Part shown: one piece after another, positions 10,964 to 21,234 of the stretch
How the letters are laid out: each line of letters begins with the position of its first letter
Position numbering within the stretch: position 1 is the stretch's first letter
NCBI GenBank assembly: GCA_016720655.1
Contig: JADKKE010000008.1
Coordinates: 1-23,817 of the forward strand
Direction of reading: 5' to 3'
Length of the DNA stretch: 23,817 bases
Origin: Bacteroidota bacterium
GTDB lineage: Bacteria > Bacteroidota > Bacteroidia > AKYH767-A > 2013-40CM-41-45
The notes under the pieces: generated by a model
Told to the model about the DNA's origin: nothing
The model's database searches: none
What the model saw: only the letters and a program-made list of their open reading frames with translations
Made by a program: the position numbers and the translations under genes

Positions 10964-12548
10964 TTATTGAACAATTATTTTTATTTTATTTTCAAATTCA
11001 TCTGCAATAAAATATATACCTGTACATTTGCTATTGAAAGCTGCACTTCAGAAAAGGCATTGATAAAAATTGTGTTCAACAACACACCTAGAAAATTATA
11101 AATTCTGATTTTATTTGAATAAGTATTGTTTTTTAGTGTCATTCTACCAAAATTTGGGTTAGGATAGATTTCAATAGATTGTGAATGATTAATATTTGAA
11201 ATACCTCCGATTAAATCATTCTGAAGCACTAACAACCAACCATCAACACAATTAAAGGAGGAACAATTTAGTCCGCCATGATTATAAGTTAAATCACCAT
11301 CAAATGATTCACTATAACCTGTCAAAATATATTTATCATCACCGAAATTTTCTATATTTTCAGGAAAATCTGTTAATGTCCCCCCATAAGTTGATTGGAA
11401 AGAAATATTTCCTGAACTATCTAATCGACAAAACCAATAATCTCTCATTCCATGATTAGATGATATTTGACCATCGTTGGAATAAGTTTCAGACAAAAAA
11501 ACTAAGTTATTTTTTTTTGAAAAACAACCACTTTTACCTTGATCATCAGCAGTGCCTCCGTATGAATTTTGCCAGATGATATTAAAATTATGATCAATTT
11601 TAAAATCCAAACATCAGACCTCCATGATTTATCGTCACATCTCCATCTGGAATTGTTGAAGACCCAATTAAATAAATTTCATCTTCATTATTATATTTTA
11701 CTGTAATTGCTGACTCATCATGGGAGCCGCCAAAACACTTTTGATTGACAATGTTACCTGTTGAATCAAGTTTCAATATCCAAAAGTCAAACCCACCATG
11801 AGATCCGCTAACATCCCCTCCGTCAATAACTGCAGCGCCCAGAATTAGTAATTCATTTTGATTAGTAATAGCTAATCCTCCAGGGCTTGCAAATTCCATA
11901 AACCCGCTACCAAGACATTTTTGCCAAATAATATTGCCATTCCAGTTTAATCTTAAAACCCAAATATCTGTATAGCACCCAGCACAAGAATGTTGCCCTA
12001 CTACATCGCCGTCATTTGAATCCGTATTTCCAACAATGATAAAGCTCGAATCCCTAAATTGTTTTATTGCAACAAGTTCTTCTATTTGTGATCCTCCAAA
12101 ACATTTTTGCCATTGAATGTTGCCCATTGAATCTAGTTTGGTTATCCAATAATCTGTCATACCATGGTTTCCAGAAACACCAAGATCATTTGATGCAGAT
12201 GTAGCACCAATAATTAATCCACTATCAATTGTTGTATCAAAACTTATTGCTGCATCACCAAGGGAGCCTCCTATTTCTTGAGAAGCAATAATATTTCCAA
12301 ACGTATCAGTATAAAGCAGCCAAGCATCCCCGCCACCAATTTGATTGGCTATATCTCCATCACTTGAATTTGTTACACCTACAGACAATATCTTATTTGG
12401 GCCTACTAATTTCGAATAAGTCAATTTGTCTATACCGGTTCCTCCAAACGATTTTTGATAGGCTGGGAAAATATTTTGAGCAGTACATTCTTTAGTTAAA
12501 TTAAAGAAAGTATTTAATCCTATGTGTTAAGATTGTGATTATTCTCAT
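10964..12548 (-). CDS. C1: T9SS-exported beta-propeller-like repeat protein (frameshifted)
   Basis: Paralogue of C2 with the same plan: about seven repeats of the type DYWITKLDSMGNIQWQKCFG, including a GQHSCAGC loop also found in C2, then a T9SS sorting domain (IEIYPNPNFGRMTL). The terminal strand reads GIYFIADEFENKIKIIVQ only after correcting an indel near 11019, which places the true stop at 10964. Another shift lies near 11605. The N-terminus is uncertain: the clear protein begins KECTAQNIFPAYQKSFGG and is in frame only downstream of a stop. I propose the ATG at 12548, 4 bases after B1's stop, with one shift near 12505. The resulting length, about 528 residues, matches C2. Confidence 0.82.
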
Positions 12549-12552
12549 ATAG

Positions 12553-15500
12553 TTAATGATTTAATACAATTAATTTACTGGAGTTAATTTGACCATTTTT
12601 TATTAAATATATTCCAGCTATCAAATTTCTGATATCTAAATCAATTTTGGAATCATTTAATTTAAAAGTTAATACACATTCACCTAATAAGTTGTAAATT
12701 TCTATCTCGTATTGTTCAGCTAATCCTTCAATATGTATAATAAAATTACTCGGATTAGGCTAACTAATAAATTTCCAAATGATTGAATTTGAGCTAATTG
12801 TAAACTTTCACGTAAATTACATGGTGGGTTAGGAGGGCCACATTGCGTTGGACAAAATTTAGGTCTAATACTTGAACATCCATCGCAATTGTATGCATCT
12901 ATAACAGCATTTGGGTAATTATAGTTTCTGTATTTAGGAACGCAATTTGCATTTTGAACTGTTACCAGAGTTGGTATATCACCAGTATTACCAGTAAAAT
13001 AAAATTGAGAATCTGTTGCATTCAAATTTGTTTGAAATGCTGAATAATAACGTAAATACCCTAAGTAATAGCTTGAATTTAACCCAAGATTTTCAAGATA
13101 GCAATTTTTTAGATAAATCCAATTGGCTGGCCCTTGCCCCCCAGACAATGAGAATAAATTCATTTGTTTATTTGTTGAAAATAAACATCGATCAAAAATG
13201 CTCGTGCTGCGCCTAAAGTGAAGTCTATTAAATAGAAGTGCCCAATATTAAAAACTCCAGAGTTACATTCATCTATTAAATCAGAATTCATACTTTTATT
13301 ATTCAATTCTTCAGAAAAAGTACAATTTATTAAACCCAAAGATTGTATAAGAGGTCGAAATTTTATGTAATCATTGTTGTAACAAGTTAAGCAATCTCTA
13401 TCATGAAAAGCACCTGTAATAGAACCATAAAAACTACATCCCTGAAAATCGAAATTTTTTCCTCCTGGAATGGCAGCCCATGAGGAGGTATTGCTTTCAC
13501 TACTTGCAAAAATGCATCTCTTAAACAGGATATCTCTAACATAATTACTGTTTGTTAATCTTTGGCATTCTATGCCAGAATATAAATTATGTTTAAATTC
13601 ACAGTTTTCAAAAATGCCATTTTCTAATGGGTTTCCTCCGAAATATTCAAAATCTATTCCATCTGCTGCTTTTGATCCAAAGCGTGCTAGTGCATTATAA
13701 TTAAATTGACAATTTATGGCCTCAATATTTCTACCTCCACCCCAATAAAAACCGCACCTGCCATTCCAATTAAAATTTGAATTTTGGATTTCAATTACTA
13801 AATCAGAATGGTTTTGGGGTGTACTGTTATCATAAACAACTAAACCATCTTGGCCAAAATGATGAACATTAAGAGAATTAATATGAAGATTTGTAGTACT
13901 ATTGCTTATTATACCAGTAGCTGGAACTTGAATACCATCACAATAATGACCTCCGTAACTTAAATTGTCAGAGTTGCCATCAATATCAAGATTATTAATT
14001 GTAATATTATTACAATCTTTTAAATAAATAAAAACTCCAACAGAGGCAATCTTATGATAAAGATTAACTCCGCAACCAAGGGTACCGAAAGGCAAATCGC
14101 TAATTAACCTATCGCTGGTTACAGGATCAAATAGTCCATAATCAAGGCAATCGTCAAATTTTATTTTAGAGGCAAGTCCGCTCACAATTTTTCCTTGTAT
14201 AATTAAATTATTACAACTTTCAAAGCATAGTACGTCATTTCCAGTTTTCCAAAAGGGATTATGGGTTGAATGAACTGGATCTATATTTTGTTCCCCGACA
14301 ATGTATAATCCAGGAGGTATATTTAGGATTCCATTGCCTTGTCTATTATTAAAAAAATCTGAAGCTGCTTCAAATGCACACTGTGAATTCCAATTTCCTG
14401 TTGGATCAGCATTAAAATCATCAACTATATCTTTGTAACAAGTTGAAGTACTACACACTGCAACAGGAATTGGGGTACAAGGTGTACTACTATTTGAATA
14501 GGCGCAAACTAATGGGTGGCTTCTAACATTTACAGAAGTTGACTCATGACAGCCTAAATTATCTGTTACTTCGACTGCAAGGTAACCTGGACTAACATTT
14601 GAAATAATTTGTGTGATTTCCCCAGTTTGCTGCCAGTAATAGCTATACGGTGATTGACCTCCAGTAACTAAAACATTTGCTGTACCATCATTTGTTGAAT
14701 CAGAGCTTGGATTAAAATAATATATTATTGGTTGAACTCTTGGTGGGTCTGAAAGCTGAACAGAACTAGCATTTTTACAACCATTTGAATCAACAACTAA
14801 AACTTTATATAAACCGGCTGCTAGATTAGTTCTCAATGCAGAATTTGAATTTGAATCATCCCATGAATATATATATGGTGGTGCACCTGAATTAACGACA
14901 GCTATGATTTCTCCATCGGTAGAATCAAAACAGGAAATCGGGGTTATAATTTGGATAGATACTTCAGGACCATCTGAGTTCATTAGCTCTACGGCTGTAG
15001 AAATTTCACAACCCAAACGATCAGTTAAAACTAAAGTATCGAATATGATTCCAAGTCCAAACCTTGCACTATCCGTTGAGCCATTACTCCAAATGTATGA
15101 GTATGCTCCGTTACCTCCTCGCCCGGAAGTAATAATCGCTCCGTTTTGTTGGCCGCGATTTGGTTGCAATGCTTGCAAATCAATTTGTAATGAATCAGGT
15201 TCATTTATTAGGATACTAGAAAAATTGACACAATGATTTTGATTTGTAATTTTAACAACATTCATTCCAACTGATAATCGTGTACATATTGAATCCTTGC
15301 AAGCTCTGTTAATCCATTCATAAGTATATGAACCTTGACTTAATTGAGGAACAATATATGCTATCCCGTCCATATAATTTTTACATGTGACGTCCTGTAT
15401 TTTTATTAAATTAAAATTAGTACCATCTGAATCAGAAATTGCAAAAGAGGCACTAATCGAACAATTATTTTGATCTTGTGCAACAATAGAATAAAATCCA

Positions 15501-16174
15501 GCTTTTAAATTTTGAACGGAAAAAGAAGACGTGTCTCCCGTTGACCAAAAATATGAATATGGAGCAATGCCACCAGTTAGTATAGCTTGGGCTCCACCAT
15601 TACTCAAATTACAAGCTGAGGATGTACATGTAACTGTAATTTCAATTGAGTCTGGTTCAGATATAAAAATCGTATCTTCTACAAAACATCCACTAGAATC
15701 AATCGCTTTTAATGTAAAATTGCCGCTTGGTAATTTTGTGATTTTGTTTGAAGCATAGAATGTATCATTCCAAAAATAGTTAACTTTCCCAATTGAATCA
15801 ATCAAATTCACTTCTATGGAACCATTATTGTTGCCAAAGCATTTAATGTTGGTTACTATTTCAGAGTCAATCCTAAATTGACAGGTTTTAATTCCTGCTT
15901 CAAACTCGGAACACCCAGAATCCGTTGATGCTGTAAATCCCGGCAATAAATTTACTTCTGTTGTAGAAAGAATATTCACAGAGGAATTATTTGTCACACT
16001 AACATGTCCGGTTGAATATGGAACAATAATTTCTCCATTGTAAAAATAAGTCTTTGAAGTTGTTAGCGGAGTATCAATAATTGGTGCGCTTGGTGCCTGC
16101 GCAAATACTTTATTGTTTTGCAAGCAAAAACCAAGCAAGATAAAAGCGACAAGAAAACGAATAATCTTTTGCAT
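12553..16174 (-). CDS. B1: SprB-repeat / pectate-lyase-type beta-helix T9SS protein
   Basis: Paralogue of B2, same module order and nearly equal length (about 1207 residues). Signal peptide MQKIIRFLVAFILLGFC ending VFAQ; N-terminal domain VPYSTGHVSVTNNSSVNI with LLPGFTASTDSGC; six SprB-like repeats (for example GGIAPYSYFWSTGDTSS); beta-helix from about 14430 (VDDFNADPTGNWNS, LNIPPGLYIVG, LDIDGNSDNL, VHHFGQDGLVVYDN, RCGFYWGGGR). After a frameshift near 13165 comes a Cys-rich linker (NCDGC...FCPTQCGPP). A second shift near 12765 hides the T9SS domain: PNPSNFIIHIEGL, then IYNLLGE and LIAGIYLIKNG, stop at 12553. Substrate unknown. Begins 29 bases after A1; C1 follows at once. Confidence 0.88.
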
Positions 16175-16203
16175 GACAAAATGAGTTTAAGAATTGTTCA
16201 ACA

Positions 16204-17965
16204 TTACTTTTTTACTTGTACCGAAAGAGCGTCAAGCTTTGTGTTCAGATTCGCGTTTTCCGATTGAAGCTTTTCAATCTTATCGTTTTGCTGAACCAAG
16301 TAAAGTGTCAATTCCTCAATCTTTTGAAGCAGTTTTGTTTGCATTTCACCCAAGCTGTTACCAGATTGTTCAACTTCTGAAGCAGAAGGAATCTCAGGTA
16401 GATGCATATTCTGGTTTATGAATTGTTTCAATTCATGCAGCGGCATCAGTTTATATTCCGGTTTAAAAACAAAATCTGGCCATGCTGTGTGCAATTTTAC
16501 TTTCACTTCTTCACAAATGATTTTCCGTTTACAGCTAACTTGTACCCGGAAGGGATTTGAGAAGTACCTATCCCAACATTCCCTGTTGTCGGAAGATTGT
16601 AAATATCATTTGTATGATTACAGTAATCAGTCACCCATCTGCTTGTTGTGGTGACACAAGGTTGCTGACTTGTTCCATGTGATCCAATTCTTAAAACACC
16701 TTGACTATCCACGAATACAGAACGAAGACTATCAGTAGAAATAGTATCAACTTTCAATGCACTTTTTAGCTCGACCATTCCTGTGCTGTATATTCTCAAG
16801 CGTTCAGTTCCGTTAGTCCGGATTCTGAAATCTTTGTTGTCATTTGTTCCGATATAGTTTGAGTCTGCATTTGTTCCGGCATTTCCTTTTACAGTCCAAT
16901 CTTCCCGATCCGGTTGGGTAAGTGTAATTTCTTTGGTTTTGGAACATCCATTTACATCCGTGACGACAAGAGAATAATTTCGTGCAATCACAGCAGAAAG
17001 GTTGGCAGTTGTTTGGCCAGTATTCCAGGCGTATGAATATGGACTCACGCCACCATTTGCATTACTAGTGACATAGCCATCTGAACAATTAAAGCAGCTC
17101 GTATTCTTTCCATTCCCGTAAGTTGTAGCCGCGAGGTCGTAATTTATTGCAGCAGGTTCTGTTAATACGATTGAACGAGTTAAATGGGCATCGTTGGCAT
17201 CATAAATTTGGACAGTAAAGTGCCAATCTTTAAGGAATCGATAGCATTTGTTGTATCTCCAACATTCCATAAATATCTATACGGTGGAACTCCACCATCT
17301 ACAGTTAGACTGATACTCCCATTCGATCCTGTGTAACACGAAATATTATACCCATGATGCAGTGGGCTTGATAAGCTAACCACATGAAGTGGGGTTGGTT
17401 CGGTTAAAGTAAAGGAAGCGGTATATGTACATTGATTATCATCTGTGATGGTAACAGTATAGGTTCCGGCGGTTGCGCCACCTAGATTTTCTTCCTGTAT
17501 TCCATTGCTCCAAAGAAAAGAGTACGGCGGAGTACCTCCGGAAGGGCTTAAATGGATAAGTCCATCATCCGCACCTTGATAAGAAATATTATATCCACCT
17601 TCGAAAACTGATAATTCAGGCGTAGTGGTGATAGCAGTTACATCATAAATTTTGGCACTTTTGAATGCCGTGTCATTATTACCATCAATCACCGTGAAAA
17701 CATAGTCACCCGGGCCAAGGTTTGTGATCTTTTTATATACGGTGAAAGCTCCGTTTGTCCATTGAAAAGAATATGGAGGAACTCCGCCAACAATGACAGC
17801 CTCCATCGTTCCGTCTTGCACTCCATGGCAAGAAACATCAGTTCCGCTTGGATATTTGGTAATGGTGATGACTACATCCAGATCTGTTGCAAATGAAATT
17901 TTTGAAAGGAGGAGAAATGACAACACAATGAAAATTGAAACGTGATTGGTAGTTTGCTTTTTCAT
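16204..17965 (-). CDS. A1: SprB-repeat protein with tail-fibre-like and coiled-coil C-terminus
   Basis: Near-identical to A2 over the signal peptide, the four SprB-like repeats and the tail-fibre-like segment. Two one-base deletions relative to A2 (near 17217 and near 16523) break the frame; A2 has the full homopolymer at both places. Here the N-terminus is intact: signal peptide ending KISFA, then TDLDVVITITKYPSG. From HTAWPDFVF onward the protein differs from A2: HLPEIPSASEVEQSGNSL and LYLVQQNDKIEKLQSENANL replace the corresponding A2 residues, though the layout is the same. No T9SS tail is present, so how it is held or released at the surface is unclear. First gene of the upstream cassette, divergent from recQ. 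Confidence 0.86.
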
Positions 17966-18216
17966 GAAAAATTGTTTTAAGAAAAAATGAAATGAATAGG
18001 GAGAATAAGTCCTATCAAATGTATACATAAATTTTCCGAAATTGACAACAGAAATGTATTGATTAGCCAATTAATCCGAAATTAAAAACAATTTAATAAA
18101 AAGGTGCAAAGCGTTATTTTCTCTTGGAATGAACAATTCTTGGCAAAATCCTTTAGTGAAAGTCCTGGTTGCGCTAGGGAGATTTAAACTTAATAAAAGT
18201 GTATTTCTAAATTTCT
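16473..18216. repeat. Long direct repeat, upstream copy (with 8785-10523)
   Basis: Partner of 8785-10523, same orientation, separated by about 5.9 kb. It covers the A1 promoter and all but the last 90 or so codons of A1. Identity ends near 18216, about 50 bp before the recQ start codon, whereas the other copy ends against the inverted-repeat element. The stretch 17966-18216 holds the A1 promoter and nothing else recognisable. Confidence 0.95.
18016..18048 (-). promoter_or_regulatory. Bacteroidota-type promoter of cassette A1-B1-C1
   Basis: TACATTTG on the - strand (18023-18016) with TTG 22 bases upstream (18048-18046), identical to the A2 promoter. The predicted leader to the ATG at 17965 is about 44 bases. 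Confidence 0.68.
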
Positions 18217-18240
18217 CCTCTCAAACATATTTTGTTCCCT

Positions 18241-18248
18241 TATCTTTG
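18241..18248 (+). promoter_or_regulatory. Probable recQ -7 promoter element
   Basis: TATCTTTG fits TAnnTTTG exactly and is followed by TCGCC, a common context in Bacteroidota promoters. The recQ ATG is only 18 bases away, so the leader would be very short. I see no clear -33 TTG at the expected distance. Confidence 0.55.
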
Positions 18249-18265
18249 TCGCCGTTTAGAAATCT

Positions 18266-20434
18266 ATGAAGGCAGCAGTAGCGGTATTAAAAGAATATTT
18301 CGGGTTTTCAGAATTCAGGTTGAATCAGGAAGCGATCATTCGTGCAGTAATGCAGAAAAAGGATGTCCTCGCACTGATGCCGACAGGCGGCGGAAAATCC
18401 GTTTGTTTTCAGGTACCTGCCCTGCTCCTGGATGGATTGACTGTTGTGATCTCTCCATTGATTGCACTCATGAAGGATCAGGTCGATAGTTTACGGTTAA
18501 ACGGCATTGAAGCTGCATTTTTGAATTCTTCTCAAACACCGGGTGAACAGGAAGAAATCATCGAAAACTGAATACCGGAAAAACTCAAATTGCTTTACCT
18601 CGCTCCGGAACGTATCACGAACTTTCTTCCTTTTCTTCAAAATCTGAACATTGCTCTTTTTGCCATCGACGAAGCGCATTGCATTTCTCACTGGGGTCAT
18701 GATTTCCGTCCCGATTATCTCAGTCTTTCCAGGTTAAAAGAAAAATTTCCTCAGGTGCCTGTCATCGCACTCACTGCCACCGCCGACATCCTTACACGCA
18801 AGGACATTCTCAGCAAATTGAATTTAAAAAATCCGGAAGTTTTTATATCGAGTTTTAACAGGGCGAATATCCGCTATGTGGTTGAGAAGAAAAGAAATCA
18901 TTTCGCACGCATCGTTGAATATTTAAACGACCACCGCGAAGATTCCGGAATTATTTATTGTCTGTCACGAAAAAATACAGAAGAACTTGCCGCTCAATTG
19001 CAGGAAGAAGGTTTTGTCGCTGCAGCCTACCATGCCGGATTGGATAACGAGATCCGAAAAAAACGCCAGGAACAATTCAAACGCGATGAATTAAAAATCA
19101 TCGTCGCGACCATACTGCTTTTGGTATGGGGATCGACAAATCGAATGTGCGTTTTATTCTCCATGTAAACCTTCCAAAAAGAATATTGAAAGCTATTACC
19201 AGGAAACCGGTCGTGCAGGAAGAGATGGTTTGCCAAGTGAAGCAATTTTGTTTTTCAGTGCAGGGGACGTGATTACATTGAAAAGCTTCGCGACCATCGA
19301 AGGGAACGAAGAACAAAGTAAAATCATGCTCAGCAAACTGGAACAAATGGCCGATTATGCCGGGTCCGGAAAATGCAGAAGAGAAACTATCCTGAATTAT
19401 TTTGACGAGCCTTTCAAAGGACCTTGTGGGAACTGTGATGTATGTATGCAAAGTCATCCAGTTCCTGTTTTCGATGGAACAATTATCGCGCAGAAAGTAT
19501 TATCCGCCGTATCGCGATTGAAAGAACGATTTGGAATCGGATATGTAATCGATTTTAAAGGGGATCGGCATCCGAAAAATATGGGAAGAAACATCGTTGC
19601 CTCCACTTTCGGAAAAAGGAATGAATACACCAGAGATCAATGGCGGGCGTCATCAAAGATCTTCTCGCACAAGGATATCTCAAACAAAGTACAGGGGAAT
19701 TCGCAGTATTGCAATTGACCTCTGCGGCACAGGAAGTTTTATATGAAGGCAAAAAAGTATTGCTTGGTGTTTTTCAAACGGCGAAAGAAGAAAAGGAACA
19801 ACGCAAAGAAAGCAAAGTGGTTTCTGATTATCCTTCATCCATGGAAAAGATACTGCTTGATGAACTGAAACAACTACGCTTAAAAATCGCCAATCAGGAA
19901 AACGTTCCGCCGTATATTGTATTTAATGATTCGACATTGGTGGAACTTGCTACTTTTCTCCCGCTTCAAAATGATCATCTGCTGGCGATCACAGGTTTTG
20001 GACAGGTGAAGATTATGAAATACGGAAAAGCATTTCTCGACAAAGTGAAAGACTATTGCTTCCGCAATAATCTTGAAACACGGGTTCAGGAGAAATCTGC
20101 GAAATGGAAACCGGCGAAAGAAAAAGAAAAGCTATCCAAAACAAGCGACACCAAATTAGCAAGTCTCGAACTGTACCGGCAAGGATTAAACATCGATGAG
20201 ATTGCAAGTAAACGAAGTCTTTCGAACGGTACCATTGTAGGTCATCTCACACACTTTATTCTTACAGGAGAAATTAATGTCCTGAAATTTGTTTCCAAAG
20301 AAAAAATCGCACCCATCTTAAAAGCCATTGACGAACACGGAGACAGTCAGCTCACTATTTTGAAAAATGCCCTGGGTGAAGAGTATACGTTTACGGAGAT
20401 TAAGGCGGTTATTAATTATCGGAGGAGGAAGTAA
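18266..20434 (+). CDS. recQ: ATP-dependent DNA helicase RecQ (frameshifted)
   Basis: Superfamily 2, 3'-to-5' DNA helicase acting in recombination and repair. Visible in order: FGFSEFRLNQEAI; Walker A MPTGGGKSVCFQVPAL; motif II DEAHCISHWGHDFRP; motif III ALTATA; motif IV IIYCLSRKNTEELA; AFGMGIDKSNVRFI (in a shifted frame); motif VI QETGRAGRDG; the zinc cysteines (GKCRRE ... GPCGNCDVC); an RQC winged helix; an HRDC domain (about 19880-20080, LPLQNDHLLAITGFG); and a C-terminal helix-turn-helix extension (YRQGLNIDEIASKRSLSNGT). About 723 codons is usual for the long Bacteroidota RecQ. An in-frame TGA at 18569 and shifts near 19112, 19175 and 19640 interrupt it; with every motif kept, these look like sequence errors. 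It diverges from cassette A1. Confidence 0.95.
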
Positions 20435-20455
20435 GACGGTGGCTCGGAAGAGAAC

Positions 20456-20646
20456 GGTATAAGGTATTAGGTATAAAGTATAAGGTTGCTCCCAAATTTC
20501 TGGGAACTTACTTTGAAATACGGAAGGCTACCTGATACTTTATAAGTATAAAATGTTAGGTATAAAGTATAAGGTTGCTCCCAATTTCTGGGAGCTTCTT
20601 TCAAATACGGAGGGCTACCTAATACTTTATACCTAATACCTTATAC
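20456..20646. repeat. Compound intergenic repeat: inverted ends, two tandem units with hairpins
   Basis: The outer arms (20456-20485 and 20618-20646) are about 29-30 bp inverted repeats with one mismatch, rich in GTATAAGG and TTAGGTATAAAG. Between them two direct units (about 20467-20542 and 20556-20631, period 89) share most bases. Each unit contains a short hairpin: 20577-20583 pairs perfectly with 20589-20595 (GCTCCCA/TGGGAGC, 5-base loop), and the first unit has the same stem with one mismatch. It lies between convergent genes and may act as a two-way terminator or be a dispersed intergenic repeat family. Confidence 0.85.
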
Positions 20647-21186
20647 TTACTTTTCAAACACTCTTCAAGACTTCCGCCAAAAAGATACTGCCCCTTTTCC
20701 GTCTTCTCCTTGTCAATTGCATTTCCATTTTCATCGTAATTTTTCTGAACAAGAGGGACAGGGAATGTAGCGGGGACAACACTGGCATGAACTTTCAGAA
20801 AAACGGTTTGCAACATAATCATACAATGTGTGCCTCCAAAATTTCCATCGGAAACAGTTGCAATGCCAACCGGCTTACGGTACCATTCATCGTATAGAAG
20901 ATCAATGGCGTTTTTTTACACTGACCGGGTATCCGCTGTTGTATTCAGGGCTGACAACAATTACGGCATCCGCTTTTTAATGCTTTCTGAAAAATGAATA
21001 ATCTTTTCGGAAGGGTTTGGAAGGTGCTTCAGACGCTCTTCTGACAAAGGAAAATTCAGTTCTTTCAGATCGAGCATGACAACTTCAGCCAAACCTTTTC
21101 CTGGTAAATCTTTTTCAAAAAACTGCAACACGATGACTAAGCCTGCCGGTATGAATACTTCCGGAGATAATGGCGATTGTTTTCAT
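20619..21186 (-). CDS. NADPH-dependent FMN reductase family flavoprotein (frameshifted)
   Basis: Start at 21186 gives MKTIAIISGSI, the phosphate-binding loop region of the flavodoxin-like FMN reductase family. Further pieces in shifting frames are LKELNFPLSEERLKHLPNPS, ADAVIVVSPEYNSGYP (the VxPEYN motif), KPVGIATVSDGNFGG-like residues, and MIMLQTVFLKVHASVVP with VQKNYDENGNAIDKE. Indels lie near 21115, 20970, 20918 and 20690. These enzymes reduce flavins or quinones with NADPH in the cytoplasm. The last dozen residues (KSKYKVLGIKY) and the stop are encoded by the inverted arm of the adjacent repeat, so the original 3' end seems replaced or extended. Confidence 0.85.
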
Positions 21187-21234
21187 AAGGAAACCGATTG
21201 ATGATTAAAAACTATAAGACACAAATTAATTGGC

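Noticed and set aside
20456..20646. CRISPR-like array
   Set aside because: Only two units, they are 75 bp or longer and contain hairpins, and there is no set of distinct spacers or cas gene.
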